Below, piece after piece: positions 14,617 to 21,150 of a DNA stretch of 21,150 nucleotides (position 1 is the stretch's first letter; each line of letters opens with the position of its first letter). The notes beneath the pieces are model-generated. The model worked only from the letters and a program-made list of their open reading frames with translations. It did not search any database and was not told where the DNA came from. This stretch comes from an uncultured Collinsella sp. (GTDB taxonomy: Bacteria; Actinomycetota; Coriobacteriia; Coriobacteriales; Coriobacteriaceae), in contig UQEO01000030.1 of NCBI GenBank assembly GCA_900540095.1, positions 1 to 21,150 on the forward strand, given 5' to 3'. A program made the translations under genes and the position numbers.

Positions 14617-15408
14617 ATGATTCATATCGTTGGCGCAGGCTCGGGCGCCGCCGACCTTATCACGCTGCGCGGGGCGCGCCTTCTGCGCGCAGCCGACGTG
14701 GTCGTTTGGGCGGGAAGCCTTGTGAACCCGGAGCTGCTCGCTGAGTGCAAGGAATCCTGCATCGTCTACGACAGCGCGCATATGACCTTGGAGGAAGTGC
14801 TCGACGTGATGTGCGCGGCAGATGCGCGGGGCGAGGAAGTGGTGCGCCTGCACACGGGCGACCCGTGCCTGTACGGCGCCATCCAGGAGCAGATGGACGC
14901 GCTCGACGCGCGCGGCGTGGACTACGAGGTGGTGCCCGGCGTGTCGAGCTTTTGCGGTGCCGCGGCGGCGCTTCGCCAGGAATACACGCTGCCGGGAATC
15001 AGCCAGTCGGTCGTGATCACGCGGCTTTCCGGACGTACCCCCATGCCCGCGGGCGAGGGCATGCGCACCATGGCGGAAAGTGGCTCGACTATGGTCATCT
15101 TCCTGAGCTCGGGTATGCTCGCCGAGCTTTCCGCCGAGCTTTTGGCCGCGGGCCGCAGCTCCGACGAGCCGGCGGCGCTCGTGTACAAGGCGACCTGGCC
15201 TGAGGAGCGCGTGGTGCGCTGCACAGTGGGCACGCTCGCCGATGCGGGCGCGCGAGGTGGCATCGACCGCACGGCGCTCGTGGTGGTGGGCCGCGTGCTC
15301 GGAGCTCGCGGCGGGCTTGCGCACGACGGCGCGCAAGCGGAGTCGTACGAGCGCAGCAAGCTTTACGACCCTTCGTTTGCCACGGGGTATCGGAAGGCGA
15401 GAAGCTAG
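14617..15408 (+). CDS. cbiF: Cobalt-precorrin-4 C11-methyltransferase
   Basis: This 263-residue enzyme belongs to the tetrapyrrole SAM-dependent methyltransferase family and adds the C11 methyl group in anaerobic corrin-ring synthesis. The start MIHIVGAGSGAADLITLRGA is the SAM-binding loop. Next come VVWAGSLVNPELL, RLHTGDPCLYGAIQEQMDAL (the central glycine-rich substrate loop), VVPGVSSFCGAAAAL and the CbiF/CobM-typical TRLSGRTPMPAGE. The ATG at 14617 is preferred over an in-frame upstream ATG at 14479, whose 46 extra residues are unlike the family and overlap the divergent promoter. The gene is intact, and the next gene, cbiD, begins two bases after its stop codon. Confidence 0.94.
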   Translation: MIHIVGAGSGAADLITLRGARLLRAADVVVWAGSLVNPELLAECKESCIVYDSAHMTLEEVLDVMCAADARGEEVVRLHTGDPCLYGAIQEQMDALDARGVDYEVVPGVSSFCGAAAALRQEYTLPGISQSVVITRLSGRTPMPAGEGMRTMAESGSTMVIFLSSGMLAELSAELLAAGRSSDEPAALVYKATWPEERVVRCTVGTLADAGARGGIDRTALVVVGRVLGARGGLAHDGAQAESYERSKLYDPSFATGYRKARS

Positions 15409-15409
15409 C

Positions 15410-16594
15410 GTGGCCTTCGAGCACTACATATATACCGGGACGACCCGCCTGCGCTGCGGCTACACCACGGGGAGCTGCGCCGCGCTCGCGGCGAAGGCGG
15501 CCTGCGAGATGCTCTTGTCACGAAAGCCCGTCGGCCTCGTGTCGATCGTCACCCCCGGCGGGCTGCCCGTCGAGGCGAACGTGGTCGACGCATGCATCAG
15601 CGAGGGGTGTTCCCAGTGCGCCGTGCGAAAGGACGCAGGCGACGATGCCGATGTGACCGACGACGTGCTCGTGTACGCGCGCGTGGAACATGCGGGGTCG
15701 GGCACGGGCGCTGCGGGCAGCAAGGGCGTGCCCACGCGCGAATCGGAAGTTTCCGTCGATGGCGGCGTGGGCGTGGGGCGCGTGACGTTGCCCGGGCTCG
15801 AGCAGCCGGTGGGGGCGGCCGCCATCAACGCGACGCCGCGCGCGATGATCACTTCGGCGGTGCGCGAGGTGTGCGCCGCGCACGGCTTTTCTGGAAATAT
15901 TGCTGTGACGATTTCGGTACCCGAGGGTGTTGCCCTTGCCGAAAAGACCTTTAACCCGCACCTGGGGATAAAGGACGGCATCTCCATCCTGGGCACGACG
16001 GGCATCGTCGAGCCGCGCAGCCTCGCTGCCTTGCGCGACAGCATCGAGCTCGAGATCCGGCAGCATGCGGCTATGGGGCGGCGCGGAGTCGTACTCACGC
16101 CCGGCAACTACGGCGGGCAGTTCATCTCGGGGCATTTCCACCTAAACGGTGCGCCGGTGGTCTTCATCTCCAACTTCGTGGGCGATGCGATTGATTGCTG
16201 CGTTCGCGAGGGATTTACCAATGTCCTTCTTGTGGGACACATCGGCAAGCTGGTGAAGGTCGCGGGCGGCATCATGGACACCCATTCGCGTACCGCCGAC
16301 TGCCGCGCGGAGATTCTGGCCGCCCACGCGGCCTTGGCCGGCGCGGGCGCGAAGACCGTTCGCGAGATCATGTCGTCGGTCACGACCACGGCGGCGCTCG
16401 AGGTAATCGAGGACGCCGGCGTGGGGGACGCTGCGCGCGCCTCGCTCGCTGCGGCAATCGAGGACAGGTTGCGCCGCCGCGCGGCGGGCGCATGCGACAT
16501 CGCCGCGGTTGTGTTCGACGCCGAGCGCCACGAGCTTTTCCGCACGTCGGGCGCCGATGCAGTTATCGGGGAATTGGGGGCGACGTATGAGTAA
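15410..16594 (+). CDS. cbiD: Cobalt-precorrin-5B C1-methyltransferase
   Basis: CbiD methylates C1 of cobalt-precorrin-5B in the anaerobic pathway. The 394-residue product has the family hallmarks LRCGYTTGSCAALAAKAA near the start, VSIVTPGGLPVEANV, the VTLPGLEQPVGAAAINATPRAMI block, VPEGVALAEKTFNPHLGIKDGISILGTTGIVEPRS and VLLVGHIGKLVKVAGGIMDTHSRTAD. A GTG at 15410 is chosen as the start because it directly follows the cbiF stop and yields the family N-terminus; the same frame is open further upstream inside cbiF but the extra residues are not CbiD-like. It overlaps the cbiL remnant by eight bases. The gene appears complete. Confidence 0.94.
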   Translation: MAFEHYIYTGTTRLRCGYTTGSCAALAAKAACEMLLSRKPVGLVSIVTPGGLPVEANVVDACISEGCSQCAVRKDAGDDADVTDDVLVYARVEHAGSGTGAAGSKGVPTRESEVSVDGGVGVGRVTLPGLEQPVGAAAINATPRAMITSAVREVCAAHGFSGNIAVTISVPEGVALAEKTFNPHLGIKDGISILGTTGIVEPRSLAALRDSIELEIRQHAAMGRRGVVLTPGNYGGQFISGHFHLNGAPVVFISNFVGDAIDCCVREGFTNVLLVGHIGKLVKVAGGIMDTHSRTADCRAEILAAHAALAGAGAKTVREIMSSVTTTAALEVIEDAGVGDAARASLAAAIEDRLRRRAAGACDIAAVVFDAERHELFRTSGADAVIGELGATYE

Positions 16595-16820
16595 AGGCGT
16601 TCTGTACGGGGTGGGCCGCGCAATCGGCTGGCCGGGGACGAAGGTGGTCATGAAGGCGCGCCGCTCGCTTGCGGACACGAAACGCATCCTTCGCGAGGAG
16701 GGCGCCTTCGACGGTGCCGAGCTCGTAGAGGACTGTGGGCTTCCGGGCGAGCGAGTGTACCGCTCGCTCGACGATGTGCCCGATCGGGGCAGCTACTTCT
16801 CGACGATGGTGGTGCGCTAG
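16587..16820 (+). pseudogene. cbiL: Internally deleted cobalt-factor II C20-methyltransferase (CbiL remnant)
   Basis: The frame encodes only 77 residues. The first ten, MSKGVLYGVG, are the start of a tetrapyrrole methyltransferase SAM loop. From about residue 18 the sequence is the family C-terminus: TKVVMKARRSLADTKRIL, then AELVEDCGLPGERVYRSLDDV and the closing YFSTMVV. The middle, some 150 residues of a roughly 230-residue enzyme, is missing, with the junction at about 16615-16640. The remaining frame is not interrupted, so a short protein could be made, but it lacks the substrate and most of the SAM site. Position between cbiD and cbiG, and a start overlapping cbiD, fit the normal operon slot. 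It could be a real deletion or an assembly error. Confidence 0.78.
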
Positions 16821-17938
16821 ATGAGGGTTTCCTGCATAGCGTTCACTGAGAGGGGGTATGCGTTGGCGGAGCGCACCGCACGTGCGCTTTCCGATTGCGC
16901 GCAGACAGGTGAAGATGACCCTGGCTGGGACGTTTCCGTTTCGCGCGGGTTCGGCGAGGGGAAGGTCGACCTGCGCGCATGGACGGCGCTCGCGTGGGAA
17001 GCGTCGGACGCGCTTCTGTTCGTGGGCGCGGCGGGCATCGCCGTGCGGGCTATCGCGCCGCATGTCGCCTCGAAGGCAAGCGATTCCGCGGTTGTGGCGA
17101 TCGACGAGGCGGGGCGCTTTGCCGTCCCGCTTTTGTCGGGGCATTTGGGCGGTGCGAACGAGCTGGCGCAAACTGTGGCACGCGTGGCAGGGGCCATCCC
17201 CGTCATCACCACGGCGACCGACGTCCGCGGCGTGTGGGCGGTGGATACGTGGGCGCGCCGCGCGGGGCTCGCCGTTTCGAATCCCGAGGCCATCAAGCGA
17301 GTGTCGGCGCGGCTGCTTTCGGGCGGGCGCGTGGCGCTCTATTCCGACATGCCGATTTCGGGACAGCCGCCTGAGGGGGTTGACATTGCGTCCGACCGCG
17401 CTCGGGCCGATATCGTCGTGTCGCCGTTCGCTGGCGCGAATGCAGGTGCGTCCGTTTGCGCGGCGGAGACAACGGGCGTGGTCGTGCCCGCCGGTGAGAC
17501 GGGGAAGCGCAGGCGCCTGCGCCCGAGCCGCTTCGCCTTGTCGTGCCCTGCATCGTTGCGGGCATAGGTTGCCGTCGCGGTGCGTGCGCCGAAGCGATCG
17601 GGGAGGCGTTTCTTCTCGCGTGCGGGCAGTCGGGCATCTCGCCTTCGGCCGTCCGCGAGGCGGCGACGATCGACGTGAAGGCGCACGAGGAGGGTCTGCT
17701 CGCCTTCTGCCGCGCGCGCAATATCCCGCTTGCGACGTATTCCGCAAAGGAGTTGTCGCAGGTCGAAGGCTGCGTTTCGCCATCTGATTTCGTGCGCGCG
17801 ACGGTGGGGGTCGACAACGTGTGCGAGCGCGCGGCGCTCGTGGGCGGGGGCAAACTTATCTTCCCGAAGCTCGCTCACGGCGGCGTGACCGTCGCGTTTT
17901 CCAAGGTAACTATCAAACTTTCGTTTAAGGAGCGGTGA
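16821..17938 (+). pseudogene. cbiG: Cobalt-precorrin-5A hydrolase, frameshifted
   Basis: CbiG opens the lactone ring of cobalt-precorrin-5A, releasing acetaldehyde. The first frame runs from the ATG at 16821 and contains FVGAAGIAVRAIAPH, then LLSGHLGGANELAQ and ITTATDVRGVWAVD, the central family blocks. It ends at 17567 after an unrelated Arg-rich tail. The CbiG C-terminal domain continues in another frame, with LRLVVPCIVAGIGCRRG to the stop at 17936-17938, ending VTIKLSFKER. Adding one G to the run GGGG at 17501-17504 restores one continuous frame of about 372 codons reading ETGEAQAPAPEPLRLVV, a normal CbiG linker. So this is a one-base loss in a homopolymer, either a true frameshift or a sequencing error. 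It overlaps cbiH as TGATG. Confidence 0.85.
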
Positions 17939-18662
17939 TGGGAAAGATCTTCGTGGTGGGGATTGGCCCGGGCGGCCCCGACGGTATGACGATTGCGGCT
18001 CCGACATCGTTGTGGGGTACACGAAATACGTGGAGCTCGCGCTCGCCGCCGTGCCCGACGCGGCGCATCTCGCGACGCCGATGATGCACGAGGTCGAACG
18101 GTGCCGCCTGGCGCTTTCGCGCGCGCAGAGCGGAGAAGCCGTGGCGCTCGTGTGCAGCGGTGACGCGGGCGTGTACGGCATGGCGAGCCCCGTGCTGGAG
18201 CTTGCGGAGGACTACCCCGATGTAGACGTGGAAGTTATCGCCGGGGCCACCGCGGCTCAGAGCGGGTCGGCGGTGCTCGGCGCCCCGCTTGCCCACGACT
18301 TCGCGGTCGTGTCGCTCTCCGACCTGCTCACACCGTGGGAGGTCATCGAGCGCAGGCTCGCCGCCGTGGCGAGCGCCGACTTCTGCATCTGCTTGTACAA
18401 CCCGCGCAGCAGAAAGCGCGCCGACAGGCTCTCGCGCGCGGCGAAGATTATGCTCGAATGGAAGGCCCCCGACACGCTATGCGGCTGGGTTCGCAACATC
18501 GGGCGCGAGGGGCAGCAGTCGGGAATGTGCAGGCTCTCCGAGCTGGGGGAGCTCGATGCCGACATGTTCACCACCGTGTTCGTCGGCAATGCGGGCACGA
18601 AGCGCGTAGGCGGCCGTATGGTCACGCCGCGCGGGTATCGGGAGATTCCATGCGAAAGGTAA
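17938..18662 (+). pseudogene. cbiH: Cobalt-factor III / precorrin-3B C17-methyltransferase, broken near the start
   Basis: CbiH adds the C17 methyl group and contracts the ring. The ATG at 17938 begins MGKIFVVGIGPGGPDGMTIAA, a perfect family start with the SAM loop, but that frame then goes astray. The rest, from about DIVVGYTKYVEL at 18003 to the stop at 18660-18662, is in another frame and is complete: LVCSGDAGVYGMASPVLE, VIAGATAAQSGSAVLGAPLAHDF, CLYNPRSRKR and VFVGNAGT. Comparison with the usual spacing suggests 19 or 22 bases are missing around 17998-18003, between the codons for TIAA and DIVV. Both lengths fit the frame change. Translation could restart at the GTG at 18012, but it would lack the SAM loop. 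The gene overlaps cbiET by 13 bases. Confidence 0.85.
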
Positions 18663-19999
18663 CGATCATCGGGGCGGGGCCCGGAAACCCCGACTTGCTC
18701 TCGCGCGCGGCGCTCGACGCGATCGACATCGCCGACGTGGTCATCGGCGCTCATCGCGCGCTTGCCGGCATCGACGTACCGCCCGACGTGGTGAGATGCG
18801 AGCTCGTGAAGACGGCGGACATCGTCGCCGCGCTCACCGATGCGGCGTCGTGGCAGCGCGCCGTGGTCGTGATGACGGGCGATGTGGGGCTGTTCAGCGG
18901 CGCGCGCCGCCTGGTGGAGGCGCTCTCCAGCGACGCGCAGGTGGACGTGCGCGTTGTTCCCGGCATAAGCTCAGCGTCGTATCTCGCCGCGCGCCTTGCG
19001 CGTCCATGGCAGGATTGGCGCTTCGCGAGCGCTCACGGCGTGGCGTGCGACATCGTGGCCGAGGCCGAGCGCGCAGGTGAGCTCTTCCTCGCCACGTCGG
19101 GCGGGGAAGACCCCTCGCGGCTTTCGGGCGAGCTTGTGCAGGCGGGCTTCGGGGACGCGCGCGTGACGGTGGCCGAGCGCCTGTCGTACCCCGACGAGCG
19201 CATCACCTGTGCGACCGCAAGTGAAATCGCAGGTCAGACGTTCGACGACTTGAACGTGATGCTTATCGATTTCGCAGGCGGCGCCGGGTCGCCTGCGGGC
19301 TCTAGCGCAGCCTCCGAGGCGCCGGCCGGCGCGTCTGCGCCCGCGGCGGCTTCTTCCGCGGTGGACTCTGCGGGCGCATCTCGCGCCGCGAGCTCCCGCT
19401 GGCCGTACGCTTCCTCGGGCATTCCCGACGAGCTCTTCATCCGCGGTGACGTTCCCATGACCAAGCAGGAGGTGCGAGCCGTCGCGCTCGCGAAGCTGCG
19501 CCTTACCGCGACCGACACCGTGTGGGACGTCGGCGCCGGCACGGGGAGCGTGTCGATCGAGGCGGCGCTCGTCGCGCGAGCGGGGTCGGTATGGGCGGTC
19601 GAGCGCAACGCGGCCGGCGTGCGGCTCATCCGAGAGAACGCGGATGCATTCGGGTGCGGCAACGTGTATGCGGTCCCCGGCGTCGCTCCCGAAGCGCTCG
19701 CGAAACTGCCCGTCCCCGACGCCGTGTTCGTCGGCGGGAGCGCGGGCGAGCTTCCCTCCATCGTGGAGGCGGCGCTCGAGAAGAATTCGCATGTTCGCCT
19801 GTGTGTGCCATGCGTCACCATTGAGACACTCACTGAGGCGTGCGCGCTCCTCTCGGGTTCGCGCTTTAAGGGGTTCGAGGCGTGCCAGGTGTCGGCCGCC
19901 CGCGCCGAGGCTGTAGGCTCGCATCATCTTATGAAGGCGCAAAACCCCGTGTTCCTCGTCAGCGCGCGTGGTGCAGGTGGGGAAGGCGGTGCCCGGTGA
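18650..19999 (+). CDS. cbiET: Fused cobalt-precorrin-7 C5-methyltransferase and cobalt-precorrin-6B C15-methyltransferase (CbiE-CbiT)
   Basis: This 449-residue fusion carries out C5 and C15 methylation and decarboxylation, as CobL does in the aerobic pathway. Residues 1-205 are CbiE, with VTIIGAGPGNPDLLSRAAL, VVMTGDVGLFSGARRL and VVPGISSASYLAARL. A linker at about 209-253 is almost entirely Ala, Ser, Gly and Pro. The CbiT part starts near GIPDELFIRGDVPMTKQEVRA and holds the class I SAM-binding motif VWDVGAGTGSVSIEAA at about 291-306, then PDAVFVGGSAGELPSIV. The frame is intact throughout, in contrast to the three genes before it. The ATG at 18650 overlaps the end of cbiH, and the TGA stop overlaps the GTG start of cbiA, so coupling along the operon is likely. 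Confidence 0.94.
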   Translation: MRKVTIIGAGPGNPDLLSRAALDAIDIADVVIGAHRALAGIDVPPDVVRCELVKTADIVAALTDAASWQRAVVVMTGDVGLFSGARRLVEALSSDAQVDVRVVPGISSASYLAARLARPWQDWRFASAHGVACDIVAEAERAGELFLATSGGEDPSRLSGELVQAGFGDARVTVAERLSYPDERITCATASEIAGQTFDDLNVMLIDFAGGAGSPAGSSAASEAPAGASAPAAASSAVDSAGASRAASSRWPYASSGIPDELFIRGDVPMTKQEVRAVALAKLRLTATDTVWDVGAGTGSVSIEAALVARAGSVWAVERNAAGVRLIRENADAFGCGNVYAVPGVAPEALAKLPVPDAVFVGGSAGELPSIVEAALEKNSHVRLCVPCVTIETLTEACALLSGSRFKGFEACQVSAARAEAVGSHHLMKAQNPVFLVSARGAGGEGGAR

Positions 20000-21150
20000 G
20001 CACGTCCATCCCGCGCTTCATGGTCGCTGCGCCCTCGAGCGGGAGCGGCAAGACGGTCGTTACGTGCGCGCTCCTGCGCGCGCTCGCGCGCCGCGGCCTC
20101 GCATGCGCGGCCTTCAAATGCGGCCCCGACTACATTGATCCGCTCTTTCATCGCCGCGTCGTGGGTGCGCGCTCGGGGAACTTAGACGGCTTCTTCACCG
20201 ACGCCCCGACGCTGCGCGCCCTGCTCGCACGCGGCGCCGCGGGCGCGGATGTCGCGGTTCTCGAGGGGGTCATGGGCTTCTACGACGGCATGGCGCCCGG
20301 CGTGGCCGACGCGAGCAGCTACCAGGTTGCGCGCGACACGGAAACGCCGGTCGTTTTAGTGGTGAACGGGCGCGGGGCGTCTTTATCGCTCGCCGCTGTA
20401 ATCCGTGGCATCGCCGAGTTCCTGCCTTGTGCGAACGTGCGCTGCGTCGTGCTGAACAAGACGAGCGCCGCTGCCTGCGCCTACGCGAAGCCTGCGATCG
20501 AGAAGCACACGGGCGTCGCGGTTTTGGGTAATATCCCCGCCGACGAGGCGTTCTCGCTCGAAAGCCGGCATCTGGGGCTTGTGACCGCCGACGAAGTCAA
20601 GCAGCTCTCCGCGCGCATCGACAAGATGGCCGAGCTGGTGGAAAAGAGCGTCGACGTCGACCGCTTGCTCGAAATAGCGGCGACGGCACCCGATATCCGC
20701 GAGGATCCTTACCGGTTGGAGCCGATCGCGGGAGCGCGGCCCATCATCGCCGTCGCGCGTGACGAGGCGTTCTCGTTCTACTACGAGGAGAACCTGCGCG
20801 CGCTCGAGGACCTGGGTTGCGAGCTGGCCTTTTTCAGCCCCCTGTGTGATAGCGAGTTGCCCCGGGGGACAAGCGCCCTCTATCTGGGGGGCGGCTACCC
20901 GGAGCTCCATGCGCGGCAGCTCTCCGAGAACGCGCCGATGCGCGAGGCGATGCGGCGCGCGGTTGAATCCGGCATGCCGACGGTCGCCGAATGTGGTGGG
21001 TTTCTGTACCTGCAGCGCGAAATCTCCGATAGCGAGGGGCGGCGCTGGCCTGTTGCGGGCGCCCTTGAGGGCGCAAGCGAGAACGGGGGAAGGCTGTCCC
21101 ATTTCGGGTACGTGGAGCTCACTTCCCAACGCGACGGGCTCTACGGGCCG
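19996..21150 (+). CDS. cbiA: Cobyrinate a,c-diamide synthase, 3' end outside the window
   Basis: CbiA amidates the a and c side chains of (cobalt-)cobyrinate using glutamine and ATP. The frame is open from the GTG at 19996 to the window edge, 385 codons, so perhaps 70-100 residues are missing from the usual 450-480. The N-terminal dethiobiotin-synthetase-like ATPase domain shows APSSGSGKT at 12-20 (Walker A) and FKCGPDYIDPLFH, then LEGVMGFYDG. The C-terminal class I glutaminase-like domain shows LYLGGGYPELHA and the nucleophile Cys333 in VAECGGFLYL. The start codon overlaps the cbiET stop (GTGA). The C-terminal glutaminase histidine lies beyond the edge and cannot be checked. Confidence 0.94.
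   Translation, partial: MSTSIPRFMVAAPSSGSGKTVVTCALLRALARRGLACAAFKCGPDYIDPLFHRRVVGARSGNLDGFFTDAPTLRALLARGAAGADVAVLEGVMGFYDGMAPGVADASSYQVARDTETPVVLVVNGRGASLSLAAVIRGIAEFLPCANVRCVVLNKTSAAACAYAKPAIEKHTGVAVLGNIPADEAFSLESRHLGLVTADEVKQLSARIDKMAELVEKSVDVDRLLEIAATAPDIREDPYRLEPIAGARPIIAVARDEAFSFYYEENLRALEDLGCELAFFSPLCDSELPRGTSALYLGGGYPELHARQLSENAPMREAMRRAVESGMPTVAECGGFLYLQREISDSEGRRWPVAGALEGASENGGRLSHFGYVELTSQRDGLYGP

Noticed and set aside
16587..16820. A novel 77-residue protein between cbiD and cbiG
   Set aside because: Both ends match the ends of CbiL and the slot in the operon is that of a methyltransferase, so a deletion remnant explains it better.

Overview
The window looks like a chromosomal segment of a high-GC, gut-type actinobacterium of the class Coriobacteriia, closest in style to Collinsella. 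This assignment is inferred from the protein style, codon use and gene set; no database search was possible. It has two halves. Positions 1 to about 8503 are ordinary core genome. They hold HPr (ptsH) and enzyme I (ptsI) of the sugar phosphotransferase system, two paralogous PfkB-type sugar-phosphate kinases, a CCA-adding enzyme (cca), two identical tandem tRNA-Glu(CTC) genes, a YbhN/AglD-type multi-pass membrane protein and a TetR-family regulator. Several intrinsic terminators and intercistronic hairpins are readable here.

Positions 8506 to 21150 look like a cobalamin (B12) and metal-tetrapyrrole island. By eye it is richer in G+C and uses many more GCG, TCG and CGC codons than the first half. 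A remnant of an IS3-type transposase sits at the junction (8506-8598), which suggests acquisition by transfer. The island is divergently organised around 14160-14616.

On the minus strand, a promoter (TTGACA, 17 bp, TATCAT) and a cobalamin riboswitch precede five genes: an exported CbiK-type cobaltochelatase with a twin-arginine signal and lipobox, a small lipoprotein with a NEAT-like domain, a substrate-binding lipoprotein with a NEAT-like N-terminal domain, a FecCD-type permease, and an ABC ATPase with an extra C-terminal domain. Together they look like a B12-controlled, surface-exposed system for capturing and importing a metal, a metal-tetrapyrrole or a corrinoid.

On the plus strand lies an anaerobic corrin-ring operon: cbiF, cbiD, cbiL, cbiG, cbiH, cbiET and cbiA, the last cut by the window end. 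Three consecutive genes carry lesions: cbiL is reduced to 77 codons by a large internal deletion, cbiG has a one-base frameshift in a G run, and cbiH has lost about 19-22 bp near its start. Either the synthesis branch is decaying while uptake stays intact, or the assembly is faulty between 16.6 and 18.0 kb. That contrast, and the exported chelatase with its NEAT-like import genes, are the most interesting things here.
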